Assembly (NCBI GenBank): GCA_027946365.1
Contig: JAPEUQ010000003.1
Span: 2,356,001-2,420,000 of the forward strand
Direction of reading: 5' to 3'
DNA length: 64,000 nucleotides
From: Kalmusia sp. IMI 367209
Lineage: Eukaryota; Ascomycota; Dothideomycetes; Pleosporales; Didymosphaeriaceae
The translations under genes and the position numbers were made by a program. The notes under the pieces are model-generated. The model was given only the letters and a program-made list of their open reading frames with translations, was not told the DNA's origin and made no database searches. This document shows, piece after piece, positions 10,832 through 22,439 of this stretch (the stretch's first letter is position 1; each line of letters opens with the position of its first letter).

Positions 10832-12526
10832 ATGTACTGTAGTAGTTGATAAACCACAGTCAAGGAGAGCTATGAATGTTGTTACCTTCGAACAAGCTGC
10901 TGAGTCGCGGAACTGAGGTGAGTGTAGCTATTCTACTTTTTTATGAAGTAGGAAATGAAGATACAGATATAGAAAAGGTAGACATTGTATGGAATACCTC
11001 CGTAGTCCCACGAATAGAATGTGAAGCTGTCCAATGTGACAAACAGCGGGGCCAGACCTAATTATTGAATGTTGACGTATGGGAAACATTACAATGATGA
11101 ACAGACATAGTTGTCTACACTTAGTGTCGATGCATAGAGAACTAAGCTCCGATACAGCAAAGTAATGCTTGTGTGTATAATCTTTAGACAATAACATCAG
11201 CGAGAATCTTCTAACATTCTTCTTACTCGCTAGCTGAGAGTAATTGTCTAATAATTCACATGATATACACGCAAGATAGGTTTAACCTTGACTTTGTCAA
11301 GTAGTGGGATCTCTGATTTTTGAAGTGGAGGTGCACCCATGCCTACGTGATTGAAGTGCCTCCCTTGTTCACATGCATCAGTCTGAACGATGGACACAGT
11401 GACCCTTGTGGTGTTATTGTAGGATCTTAGAGGATGCGCGTTCCTGCTTTGTGAAGACATGGTGCTTTAACGTCCTGATTCTACTGTTACAAAAAGTTAT
11501 GCCTTCAACGTCCACACCATGATCATGATAAACGATATCTTACTCTACCGTGTATTATGTAAGACCAAGCGAGCATCAGTAGGCGCTTTTTGCAATCAGA
11601 TGTTTCAAACTGGGGTGAGTCTTAGATTGCCCAACGGTCTTTTATGATGAGAATGTCTTGGTTGAGTATGATCACGTGACGATACACTCAGGCGCGAGCT
11701 CGATCTTTGGGCCTGCCAAATATGTGACAAATCGTCTTTTGCAGGTATTATCCAAATGCGATGGAATTATTCGAGCCACTTTGAAGTCAATGTAGCGTCA
11801 AAGCTGACTGCGTGGTACGATCCAAAGAGGTCGAACATTCGCCCGATTTGGAACCAGCAAACGGCAAAGGTCGAGGCATCGTGTGATCATCAGCGCACAC
11901 TGTCATGATATTTCCTCAAGCGATGCATAAATACAGGCGCCGGAACTTCGATGAGCCTTCGACTAGCCAGTCACGTGAAGATTTTCGCGCCTACGGTTCG
12001 CTTATTGGAGGCTGAAACGTCAGGGGCAGAACTTCAAGCCCCCTCCCTCATTCACGATCCCCGTCACCTACGACTTCCAAGCTGCGAACCCAATGATGAT
12101 TTGCCATCGAGGCGCATCCCGTTCAATGTCGAGCTTTCAAATCGCTCTTCTCCGGTCTACGAGACCTCACTGATTGTGTAAAGTATAGGAGGATCCTACT
12201 AAAAAGGCGCGAGCGCTTACCTGCCCACTGATGAGCCATGAGACGTTGCACGTTCGGAACTCAGGCATCCGTCACGCAACGTCTCAGGCCTGTCAGAAAC
12301 CTCAGCCCTTCGACAAGTAGGCGTTGCCATATATTTCTGTGTTCCTGGCGTGTGGCCTGATTTTTCTTTACCCACCTGTTCGCTGCTTCCTCATCCCAAT
12401 TCCTCAGGCGTTTTGCCCTTTTCATCCAAACACACTCTTTTCTTCTTGGTGCTGGTTCACTCTTTACTTTTAATAATATTTCTCTTTCTCCATCAAGCTT
12501 GACGCTTAGTATCACCTGTCGTCACC
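10832..12526. other. Long intergenic region, no gene seen
   Basis: About 1.7 kb, AT-rich between 10.9 and 11.7 kb. A 70-codon minus-strand frame (11248-11460) and a 76-codon plus-strand frame (11951-12181) have no family features and are not called. The last 150 bp is pyrimidine-rich and looks like the leader of the 12527 gene. Confidence 0.4.
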
Positions 12527-13009
12527 ATGCAGCTCTTCGCAAACTTCCTCGTCGTTCTCTCCGTTTTTCGCGCCGCCTTGGCGGCTCCAGACAAGTACCC
12601 GGCTGCTGTACTGGACAAGCGACAGACGGCTCCTCTAGCCACCACTGATGTGGGCGATCCATGCTTGGACTACTCAATAACGGCCAACATGTCGGTCATC
12701 AGCGCCACACCTGCTTACCGCACTGTCTTCATCCAAAAAGCACCTGTTGGAACTATCGCTACGGCGCGAATGCTCAATGCCGCCCAAGCCAAACTCCCGG
12801 CACTCACGGCGAATGTGGCTCTCAACCAGCAGTGCAAAAATCTAACTACGATCGCGATCACCGAAGCCGAGAAGAATTTCACGCAGGGCATTGTCGCACA
12901 GTTCACGACCGAGGGTCTACCTGTTGGTATCAAATCCGGCCCCGAGGTTATCCTCGTTGTCTCAGCTTGTTGCATTATCTTTTCCGTGGTATGGATCTTC
13001 GCCAGTTGA
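12527..13009 (+). CDS. Small secreted or membrane-anchored protein with Kex2 site, 160 aa
   Basis: Function not recognised. A signal peptide (QLFANFLVVLSVFRAALA) is followed by a short propeptide ending in LDKRQ, a Kex2-type processing site. The mature part has a few Cys (DPCLDY and QQCKNL) and sequons NMS, NLT and NFT. The C-terminus, SGPEVILVVSACCIIFSVVWIFAS, is hydrophobic to the end, so it is either a GPI signal or a single membrane anchor. Together these features suggest a cell-surface protein processed in the Golgi. Single exon. Effector-like by size, but the hydrophobic C-terminus argues for a wall or membrane location over free secretion. Confidence 0.75.
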   Translation: MQLFANFLVVLSVFRAALAAPDKYPAAVLDKRQTAPLATTDVGDPCLDYSITANMSVISATPAYRTVFIQKAPVGTIATARMLNAAQAKLPALTANVALNQQCKNLTTIAITEAEKNFTQGIVAQFTTEGLPVGIKSGPEVILVVSACCIIFSVVWIFAS

Positions 13010-14176
13010 TGGGTCGCGATATGAAGAGTATTATTTCCTGCGGCGGACGCTCTATTTTTTCAGGGCAAAAGATATGTCAATGATAGGAGATTGGGTCCGC
13101 GTTGTGAAGAAATGCAAGCACTTTTTGAAAGGGACAGTTCATTCTAAATTTTCCAGATATCCGAATAAACCGAGCACATGAAGCTACTGAGTTACAACAA
13201 CGAATTGATCGTTACGCGAGCGTGTGTTATGTGTCTTGTTGTAATGTGATCTATAATCTTCATACTCTTCCACATCATTAGGAAATACGAGAAAAGCAAG
13301 CAAAGGATTGAAAAAGCACGGCGAAGCCCGGCAAAGTATTGCCCTTTGTCAACATGATCTTGATTATGTAAGTTGCTCCTTCAAGCTCCAGGCCTCGCGA
13401 GTGGGGACTCCTCAGCTCACCCCCAACAACTCCGCCCGTGCGATCATCTGCGATGAGGACTCCAGAGCTCCAGGGTACCTGAAAACGGCAATGCGTCCAG
13501 AAAATGATGTCGGGCATTTGCCAATCGCTAAACCCGGTCCTCGGATTCGCAAAAAAACTAGCCCACTAAGCCAAAACCGTACTTGAAGAGAACGACTCAT
13601 GTCCAACGGCTCGGGTTTACCATGTGCGTACGCTGTGCCGCGGCTCTTTATAGCCGTAGTCAAGTCTGAAAGGTCTTCTAGCACGATTTCAGGAACACTC
13701 GATAGGGGTTCCTAGTGATTGCCATGCTGACGGGTGCGGTCGGTGCTGATAGTTTTCGAGTTCTAGCCAACCGCCGATTTCGCCTGACACGACGGCATCT
13801 CGCACAGACTTCAGAGCTGTAGGCCCCGCGACAAGGCGATCTTTTTGCATGGCCGCCTGACTTAATCGGGGAAGCGCAATCTGTCAAATGCCTGCTATCT
13901 GACGCTGAGTCGACCGCTTGCTGCCACTCCAGTGTTTCGTACAGGGCCACACGCCCATCGCCGAACCTAACATCCCTGTCGTGACCACGAGGGGCAGGAA
14001 TCTGGAAACTCTATTCATGGTTCCTTAAGAGGAGGTGGCGTCCTGATCTTACCGTGGGTCGCTTTGCTCGCAAGCCCGTGATGCACTCTGGACTGTAGGC
14101 ACGTATTTGTTGCGGCACCTTTGATTCAATCCTGCATTCGTGCCCGTTGCATGCTGCTGCGCAGCTTCGTTCAATC
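13010..14176. other. Intergenic, no gene seen
   Basis: Between the anchored small protein and the rhodopsin-domain gene. Short frames on both strands have no recognised motif. Confidence 0.45.
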
Positions 14177-15475
14177 ATGTCTGTCTTTGCCGCGATATAC
14201 GCAAATCCCCCGGACAAGAACGAACCCATTCCGATATCAAACAAGCCGGCCACCATATTCGGAGCAACATTACCCTTCCATGTAAGAAACTATGCCAAGG
14301 TTGTTCATAGTTGCACCGACATCTGATTACGACTAGATACTGACCTGGAGCGCTGTCCTCTTCCGGTTATATACGAGATACAAGATAATACGAGACCCAG
14401 GTTGGGACGACTACATTATCATACTATGTGCTATATTCAACTTGGCATCATTGATCGCCTTCTACGGCTGTGGGTTTCACACCCAATTTGCTCCCTTTCG
14501 TTCTCAGCTAAAACGTGCTTGCAGGTTTTCATTCTGGTCTTGGTCAGCACCTTTTCTACATTGACCCTAAAAACTTCGTTACGCTTTTCAAGTTCATTTA
14601 CGTTCAAAATGCGTCATATTATACGTGTGCGGGCCTCGTCAAGATATCTTTGCTTTGCCAGTACCTCCGACTGTTCAAGAAGGGACTGCTTCGTAAGATG
14701 TGCATCATACTCATGGTATTGACGAGTCTCTGGGCATGTTTCTGGTTCATCCAAGGCTGGTTTCCGTGCTTCCCAGTTAGCGGCTTCTGGAACCGGACCC
14801 AAACACCGGCACCCAAATGCTGGGGCACGGGATTCGCCAATGTCGAAGACGCTCTTGCCGCTTTTCTGGGTTTCGCGGCCAGCAACATGGTCCTGGACAC
14901 AATCATATTTCTCATACCAATAGCCCTATACATCAAGCCAGGGTTAGATTCGAGACAGGTACTGGCGCTTGTGTCACTCTTTTCGCTTGGATCAATGTAA
15001 GTGATCACATCAACATCTAGACTCTACTAACAAGTCTTGCAGAGTGCTGCTCATGTCCATCCTCCGCCTATGGACAGCCATGCGCCACAACAAATTCAGC
15101 ATCAACGCCGTCGACTTCACCTGGTGGTATCCGCTCACCATGATCCTTGCCTCCCTCGAGATCGACTTCGCCATCATCTGCGCATCCATACCCATCTTCT
15201 GGCCCGTCATCATCTCAGCACTGCCACAGATTTTTGTCACACAAGAAGTGCGCGTCACGCATCACCGACGCATACAGGATGACAGCAACATGGAATACGA
15301 GATGTCGAGGTCCTACTCTATGAAGAGCAATGGGAGTCAGGAGAAGTTGACAGAGATACAAGTGCCCACCAAGACGGATTACAGTGATCAGCTTATAGTT
15401 GGTCATGTTACGGGGAAAATAGAACAAACTACGGAGGTGGTGAGCGGGAAGCAGCAAAAGAAACGGAACAGATAG
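14177..15475 (+). CDS. Rhodopsin-domain integral membrane protein (PTH11-like), 380 aa, 4 exons
   Basis: Seven-TM fungal membrane protein of the rhodopsin-domain group related to PTH11-like receptors, so possibly a plasma-membrane sensor; the ligand is unknown. Exons are 14177-14281, 14337-14469, 14525-14996 and 15043-15475, with introns of 46-55 bp. The N-terminus reads NPPDKNEPIP, and the first TM is followed by LYTRYKIIRDPGWDDY, a hallmark of this group. Next come GCFHSGLGQH after the second intron and YTCAGLVKISLLCQYLRLF. The TM series ends with PIFWPVIISALPQIFVTQEVRVTHHR, given here in part, which matches the typical end of the domain. No CFEM domain precedes it. A polar 70-residue cytoplasmic tail (Ser/Lys/Gln-rich) follows. 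All splice phases agree. Confidence 0.88.
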
Positions 15476-16300
15476 AGACCAAACAATAATTTCAGATCAA
15501 CTTAATGCAACAGAGTCTAGAGCCGTGAACGAGGTAGTCTCTTACACCACGTGCACTCCTCAAGAAATCTGAGCGACAAATGATGTGGATGGGCCAGTTC
15601 GGCTCCGCATGTAAATGCATGTTCGCTAGAAAACCGTCGGGTCTGTCCGTGCAGATACGCTTTCATGGAGAGTAGAGGTTTTCGTCAAAATATTCACGGG
15701 TAAAGAGCATTACGCACAACCTCGAACCACAATATTGTCCCACACAATGGCAAAATGTTCCTCAACTACAGAAGTTCCAACTCATTCTGGGCCGCACAAT
15801 TAGAAGAAAGGTTCGATGAATCTTTACGGACTAAGAGAGCTGGAAGTATATAGGACGCGCCAGCATAGCCTCTGGTCCATTTTCCTACGTGTGGATCTTG
15901 GGCCTCTCTACTTCGGAAGGCACGCTCGCGTACAGCAAGTGCATACTGCTGATTCGAGACTATAAAGCTTGCCGCATATAGACTATCAGGCTTTCTCCTC
16001 CCACTTCTGCAGAGTCAGCCAAACCAAGCGCGTCCAAATTTCAAATCTTGGGAAAGCAATATATACGTGCTGCTGCTTTACGGTCTATGTAAACGTATTG
16101 TACAGTGCTTCTTCTGCTGTAACCTTATTGTGTAGTGAATCGGTATTTTTCACTCCATTATGTTATTCAAGGTTGCCTGTGTGAAAGATACAATAACCAC
16201 ATTCGACCCTCGCTATTTAAGAACAGATATCCCACACGAGCAATTCCGTGCCCAATATTCCATCACCACCTCAACCACCCCATCGGAACCGCTCAACACC
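15476..16300. other. Intergenic, no gene seen
   Basis: 3' flank of the rhodopsin-domain gene and promoter region of the next unknown gene. No supported feature. Confidence 0.45.
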
Positions 16301-17020
16301 ATGGCTCCACCGCAAGGCCCCTACACCTTCGACGACATCGACAAATACGCCAGAGCGAAGTTCCTCGAGACGTACAACAACATCAACATCAACATCTACA
16401 GAGTCGAAATCAAGTACGTCTGGTTCGGACCCGGAGACATACGCCAAATGCCCGGCGTCCGCGTCGGTACGTGCGTAGACCCTCTCAACCCGTTCGCAGA
16501 GAACAACCGCTCGCTGTGGGCCTTCATCATCTTAGACACGCTCACATTCTTCCGCGACCACAATCCGTACAGCCCTGGAGAGCTTTTTTGGGCTCGATCC
16601 TGGCGTTTGCTTGGTCCTTGGCCCGCTGCCAGAGTATCGCAGCATCAACGTGGGTCCTTACAAGAGGTTCGACTACTGGAGGGAGGACAGGAATAGGGAA
16701 GGAGTCTACATGGCCAAGAAAGAAGCCTCGGAGGAGAACTCAAGGAAGCGTGAGTACGATATGTTGCTGGAAGCATTCATCAAATGGGTGTTGTTGCGGT
16801 ACAAGTGTTTGAGCCACGTCGGGGGAGAGGATTTCTTGGGTTACTTCCAGAAAGCTTGCGAGATGATCATACCAGGACGGATCAACGCACGGTAAGTGAC
16901 TCCCTTCACTTTTAGAATTAGCTGCTGATTATCCTGAGTAGGTCAGTCGATCCCGCTGTAGGTCATGTCACGAAAAAGCTCGAGCGAGCTACGCTGCGAT
17001 CTGGGGATGCGAAGGAATAA
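16301..17020 (+). CDS. Hypothetical protein, frame interrupted by a 1-base shift at a T6 run
   Basis: Function not recognised. The frame from ATG 16301 (MAPPQGPYTFDDIDKYARAK) runs through WAFIILDTLTFFRDHNPYSPGELF and then shifts at 16584-16589. With one T fewer, it continues as FGLDPGVCLVLGPLPEYRSI and VGPYKRFDYW. A 50-bp intron (16892-16941) then joins GRINAR to SVDPAVGHVTKKLERATLRS, ending at TAA 17018-17020. The two halves plainly belong to one protein of about 220 aa. No signal peptide or clear membrane segment. An intron of 66 bp (16567-16632) could in principle remove the shift, but it would delete convincing coding sequence. Either an assembly indel or a recent null allele. Confidence 0.6.
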
Positions 17021-18209
17021 GGACTGTGGCTTCCAGGCTATGTTACATGCTTGACGATGTTCACGGTCGCATACAGACACCTTGAATAGAGTAATAGGAA
17101 ACACGTAATTGTTTTTCTGATTAGACACTTCCTGCGGCAAAAGATTTTACAACCAATATTGTACGCTTCTCTCCAACTGAGTAGAACCAAATATGTTCTA
17201 GGAACTGCTGTGTGATATCACAGATTACGTGTGCTGACAACAGAAGACTTTTTCGCAAATAGCTTACAAATTATTCTATTGTAGGTGCCCTGCATTCCAT
17301 TAGCGACTCGCACAATGGGATGTTTGAAACTTCGCGGGCCGAGAAATCTACTCTAAATGATGAGTCTCGCTACTCATTATCAGTTACACATCGCTGTTCC
17401 AATACATTCAATGGGCAAAAAAACGACCAATGCAACGAAGAAGCTCGGGAGTGTGGTAGCTCAGTAGGAGCATCCATTCCATGGCTGCTACTATATACCA
17501 AACAACCGATTGAAGTTGAGGGTCGAGGAATATTCGACGCACTTCCAAGATCTGTGCAGAGGAGCTGCCGTGGGTATCTCATCTGAGAAAAGACTCCCTT
17601 ATATATCAATGTATGGGTTTCAAGGGCCAGGCAATGAGGAGGACCATGGCCGAGATAAGGGCATATATGATAACTCATCTCATTGTAACTAAAGGTACTA
17701 GGATATAGATTTGGAGGCATGATGTAAACGAGCTATTCTCTTGCTTGGATAATTGCATAGCAAGACCTCAGCCAACTGATACACTCCTTCTCTACAATCC
17801 CGAAAGATAGTCAAGAGATTAGATTAAATGCTTTACTCGAGGACTTGGATAGAAGTAGAGTGCTATATGATGTGAGACGCACCGAAGACAAGAATGGTTG
17901 TCAGTCGCAGCGATACAAAGCTAGTGAAGAAGGGCGAGCATGAGGCATTGAAGAGGCCCTCCTACAGGGATACATGGTCTTGGAGGATGGGAATGGTGGC
18001 TGGCTTCGAAACAAGTCAGACGTCTAGTCACGTAACACATATAGCCAACCCCCCAGCATACAAGATGTTAGACTGGAAGATGGAGAAGCGGTGTGAAAAG
18101 CCCAAATGCACGAACTCGTCAAAGATGCATTTTGGAAGCCCACGGAGAGCAATGCCATTTCAGCCCCTTTCTATTCAAACAGGATATCAATACTTTAAAC
18201 CCCCCCCCC
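17021..18209. other. Convergent intergenic region with a C10 tract at its edge
   Basis: Between the 3' ends of two frameshifted genes. No supported gene. A run of ten C (18200-18209) abuts the stop codon of the minus-strand PAN-like gene. Confidence 0.5.
18200..18209 (+). repeat. C10 homopolymer flush with the PAN-like gene stop codon
   Basis: Ten consecutive C. On the coding (minus) strand this is G10 directly after the TGA, so length change cannot affect the restored reading frame but may mark an error-prone spot. Confidence 0.85.
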
Positions 18210-19145
18210 TCATACCCTCTTCACCGCGCTCGCAAACCAACTCTCCCTCCTCGCCGTAGGCGTCCACGTCCCATTCTTCAGCAGGCAATTCCCCCACCCG
18301 GGTCGCCATCTGCTATCATGGCGGTCAGATTCGCTCCGTACACGACGCCCTTGCAGCCGTCCGTTTCCGAGCAGTGGTCCATGCACGCGGTGAGGTTGTA
18401 CGTGATGAAGGTGCGCAGGTTGACGATGGCGTTGTGGTTCGCGTCGCCGCCAGTGGGCACGCCGCGGCGGCAGGTGATGTCGAAGTAGGCGTGGACGCCG
18501 ATGGGTGAATAGTAGGGGTTGGCGATGTTGCGGGGCGTTGCTTGGGAGGAGGGGAGGACAGTGGCCGGGCGGCAGGGTAGGTGGGCCATTCCTGAGGTGC
18601 CTGAGTCGACTGCATGGGAGTCGTTTTCATCTGGATTTGACGTTGAGGTTGGTGTGGGTGGTTGTCTACAGTTGTGGTGTTAGCGCGGGCAGAAGAAGTG
18701 CGTTGGGGTTTGAAACGTACGAAGATGATTTGGTTGCATAGTACCCTCCTACAGCTCCACCTACAGCCGCGCAGATGATGACGGCCACACTTATTGAAGC
18801 GATGATGATGAATGTTCGCCTCTTGAATCGCCATATCATGTCTTTCCGTTGTCTTCTCTCGTCTAGAATCAGACCCTCGTTGCTTTTTGCCAGCTCTTTC
18901 TCTGAGCTCGCCATCGATCCTCCCCACGCAAGCCAATGCTTCGATTTGGAGTCTATCGCTCTCGTAGTGGCGAACGGATACGGTCCATTGGGATCCACCT
19001 GAAGCCCCTCCGCTTCGCGATCCACCTCCGGAGCTAAATAGCTCCCTCCCCGGACGAAGGGTGGATGTTGTGGACTGTAGGACGGCTGCAGTGACGTTGG
19101 GGTTTCTTGAATTGAGCTGGTATTCGGGTTGTAATATGATGACAT
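18210..19145 (-). CDS. Single-pass membrane protein with extracellular PAN/apple-like Cys domain (1-base frameshift)
   Basis: Exon 1 is 18721-19145 and exon 2 18210-18665, with a 55-bp intron. The N-terminal cytoplasmic region is Pro/Ser/Tyr-rich and ends in a basic cluster (RRQRKDMIWRFKRR). One TM follows at about residues 111-135 (TFIIIASISVAVIICAAVGG), then a Ser/Thr/Pro stalk. The extracellular domain carries ITCRRGVPTGG, TACMDHCSETDGCKGVVYGANL and a final CLLKNGTW motif, the Cys spacing seen in PAN/apple-like fungal surface proteins. The frame is lost at a C5 run (18291-18295): as given, the protein stops after GGGIAC. One more base restores NCLLKNGTWTPTARRESWFA and a stop at 18210. Role unknown; possibly carbohydrate or protein binding at the cell surface. 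Confidence 0.72.
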
Positions 19146-21432
19146 TTCGCGACTTCGCGCCCCTTCGATATCTGAAGTTCAAATCCCCAAACTCTTGAAA
19201 TAGTATCGCACAACAAATTCGAGATCAACGGATTCGAGATCAACGGATTCGAAGGTAAAAAAAAAAAAAATGATGCACGCGAGGAAAAACGACGTCCGAC
19301 AAACAGCAAAGACACCCACCCGCCGAGACGCAATGCCATTTTGACTCTATTCCGTGGCTCCTAAGGCGGACCATGTGCCTCGAGCCTCACACGGCGATCC
19401 GCTCAGCTTTCAAGGCATTCGCTCTCAGATTCGGCGTCGCTTACATGACACAAACCCACCGCTAAGCCAATCATGCGCTCCATGCATGGAATCTGCACGT
19501 TCGGTGGTGGCCTGATGGGGTCGCAAACCGCCTCGATGCTCACGCGAAATCGCAATCGGTACCACGGTTTTAATGAGGTCTCTCGGTGCGATCCAATGGG
19601 ACTCGAAGCGTTGCGCATCTAGTCAGCGATGAAAAGGATTTACTTGGTTTCCCTTATCCTCGAGGGGTCGTCTTGCCACATGGCACGGCGGGAATACGGC
19701 ATTGAAAAGTGTTACCCCACACACTGCGCACCGCTGCGGGCTGCCCCAAAACATCGGTGTTGGGAAGCTGGTGTGGCTCAGTTCAGGCGCAGACTGAGGC
19801 GGAGGTGCAGGGAATGGGGGCCAATCAGCATAGAGCTGAACCCAGTTGCACGCGATGAGTCCAGGTTCCCGGAATATGTCCTTGTCAAGGGAGAGAGCTG
19901 ATGTTATCGTCTGATTGTGGTATGTGCCCAGCGTTTCACTATGTAGGACTCGGGTATGATCTTTCTACTGATCGCGAGGAGTTGGTACGGGTAGTATGAT
20001 GAGAGCAATTAACTTGGAGAGGGATTGACAAGCGGCAATAAGCAAAGAGAAGGACGAAAAAACAGAACCAAGAAAAGGAATGAAAGAGAAAGGACGTTTC
20101 GAAACTCATTACCAAAGATCGGATGTCGTAGTCATGGTGTATCTGGTAAATCAGCAGAAGAGAAATGTGAGACCATTCATGCCACCTATCAGCATAGAAT
20201 GCTCTCGTAAATCAAAACACGAGTGATCCAAGGATACGAAAATGGCATCAACCTCATGCTAAGGACGGTGACATTGAAGAATTGCTCGAATATCGTGCGG
20301 CGAGCAGTATCTACCTTGAAATCATCCACTGGCGATTGGACAAGCTTACTGCGTGTTTTTAGCTCGAGGGTGGATTATCGACCACAGAGCAAATAGACCA
20401 CCACACACACACATAGCAATCAACACGCCACATCCACACTCCCCAACCGCAGAGCCGCAAAGCCCGCCGCAAGCGTCCCCAATATGCAATCACGTCCGCA
20501 ATTCGGTCTCCTGCAACGACCCCTGCAGCACATCAATATACAGTAGTATCAATGACGTAGTACACTACCGCGTGCAAGCTTGGAAAAGCCCAAACAAAGA
20601 CTTCCAAGCCCTAGGCTCGTCTCGTCTTGAAACCGAAACCAATATTCTTTGCCGGCTGTTCCCGGCCCATCACATCGCGCGCGCGCACGTGCCCCACCCC
20701 CCGTCGTCACGTCACGCCAATTCAAGCTTTTCAACAAAAGCACCTCTCCGGTGCACGCCGGCACAACTAGCCGTCTTGACAGGGCCTGGCAGTCCCCGCA
20801 ATTCTTTGCAACCTATCCCGCGTTGGCGGCTATCGTGATAGCAAAAAGAAAAAAACAGGGAAGCGGATGGTCTCATGATGGGCTTCACGGGTGTTCGGAT
20901 GCGCAAGTGTTGGGATCTTGGTCCTGCCAAGGCGAGATAGTGATGGGGGCGGAGGACAGCGCAGGAATCGAGAAGAGAGCAGACGCGTGCAGAGCGTACC
21001 CCAGCACGGAGCTGCAGAAGCTAGATGTAGCGATGTATATACTGTCTTTGAATTGGAAGCGTATTTAGGTGGTGAATTACAAGAGTTATATGGGCAACAT
21101 CGAGTATCAGTATTTATCGCATTTGCGACCATCGCCATAAACATGCGGCCGCGGCCGTGGCCGGGGCGTGTCTTTCGCTCCAGCAGCCTTGCTATGTCCG
21201 TCTAAGGTATCGTCAAGCCGTAACAAAAAGGTGACTATGCAACTCCGGAAGATGCAAATGCATGCGGAGAGAGCAAAAAAAAAAATCGTCATGCTAGAGA
21301 AACGCCGATATGTTTTTTCCGCCCATAAAGACCAAAAATGTGCAAACCCCGGGGTATCATGCAGTGACGTAGAAACAAGTATCTGTACAGGAAAGCGGGA
21401 GGAGGGTAATTCGTTTTCGGGGTCGGGCTGTG
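19146..21432. other. Long intergenic region with short tandem repeats, no gene seen
   Basis: About 2.3 kb. Near 19216-19251 a 15-bp unit (ATTCGAGATCAACGG) occurs about 2.4 times, followed by an A14 run (19257-19270), 110 bp upstream of the PAN-like gene start. 20025-20110 is strongly purine-rich and 20399-20415 is a short CA repeat. No coding frame carries a recognisable domain. Confidence 0.4.
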
Positions 21433-22439
21433 TCATGGTAGGCGTTTGGTGCTACCGCTGATGCTCATCGATCGCTTTTTTTCGTAGTCGTCTTTTAGGC
21501 CTGGACCTCGCAGGTCCGGCGAGGCGGGCGTTGTGACAGCGAGTGTGAGGAGAGTGGCGAGCTCTGCAGCTGCGGCACCGATGGCGAGGTAGAAAGCGAC
21601 TCCCTGGAAATCTATTAGTCGGGTGCCGGCATGTTGTTGCGAGCTCGACTCACCTGCTCTTCGCAGACAGCACGGTATTGGTACCGCCCATTGCTCAGGA
21701 CGTCTCTGTTGCCGCAGGAATACCTGCCCAAGCTCGCTTTGCTGGCTCTGTCAAGCAGCGAGAACTCTGATATTGCGACGATCCACAATAGCACGCTAAA
21801 GCACCCGGCCACGACGCGATAGATACCGGCAGAGCGGGTTGGTCTGCGGAACGATCGCCTGAGGGACAGGGCGACGACGGCGACGGAGGCGAGGAAGCTG
21901 GCGACGGCAACGGCAAAGAGTATGATGGTGGGTGCGAGGTTGGTTCGGGCGGGCCAGGTCATGGGCAGCTCGCCCTTGCGAAGATCGAGGTAGCGGTTGC
22001 CACGGAAGATCTCGAGGGTGTGGACCAGGAAGACGATGACGGCGCCGCTGAGGACGATGACGAGCAGGCGGAGCGCTGAGCGCAGTCGACTGAGCCAGTG
22101 CGCATGCCAGCTGGAGAGCTCGAAAGGCATTGGCATGCGCGCGACGAGGCGGTCGAAGGTTGGTTTCCACAGTGTCTTGTAGCTGGCGTGGTCTTCTGGC
22201 ACCGAGTTCAATGGTGGCCCTGTCGGGCTGGATGGGATGAAAGGGAGCTGGTCGGGTACAGCAGAGATGGGGCGGCGGTCGTCCGAGGATGTCAATGTTC
22301 TTCGTCTCGCGATCGCAACGTGAGGCCCGGCCATAGAAGGACGGTCATCCCCTACGTGCACTAGGGCTCCGCTAGCTCGACGAGCGACACGGTCGTCGTA
22401 CCGCTGCTGTCGCCGCGCCGTGTTGAGGGAGAGCCGCAC
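21433..22439 (-). CDS. Four-TM MARVEL-like membrane protein, about 318 aa, 2 exons
   Basis: Exons are 21654-22439 and 21604-adjacent 21433-21603, with a 50-bp intron. The cytoplasmic N-terminus of about 120 residues is Arg/Ser/Pro-rich. Four hydrophobic segments follow: LRLLVIVLSGAVIVFLVHTL, PTIILFAVAVASFLASVAVV, YRVVAGCFSVLLWIVAISEF and, in exon 2, VAFYLAIGAAAAELATLLTL. Between TM3 and TM4 lies a loop with two Cys (YSCGN and AVCEEQ) just before GVAFYLAI, the pattern seen in fungal MARVEL-like tetraspan proteins. Splicing is needed to create TM4; unspliced, the frame stops after NNMPAPD. The C-terminus is short and basic. Exact family assignment is inferred from topology. Confidence 0.75.

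Noticed and set aside
16135..16812. 225-codon plus-strand frame
   Set aside because: Alternate frame of the 16301 gene, His/Arg/Pro-rich, without a coding signature.
18325..19182. 285-codon minus-strand frame
   Set aside because: Shifted frame over the PAN-like gene; the spliced model explains TM and Cys motifs, this frame does not.
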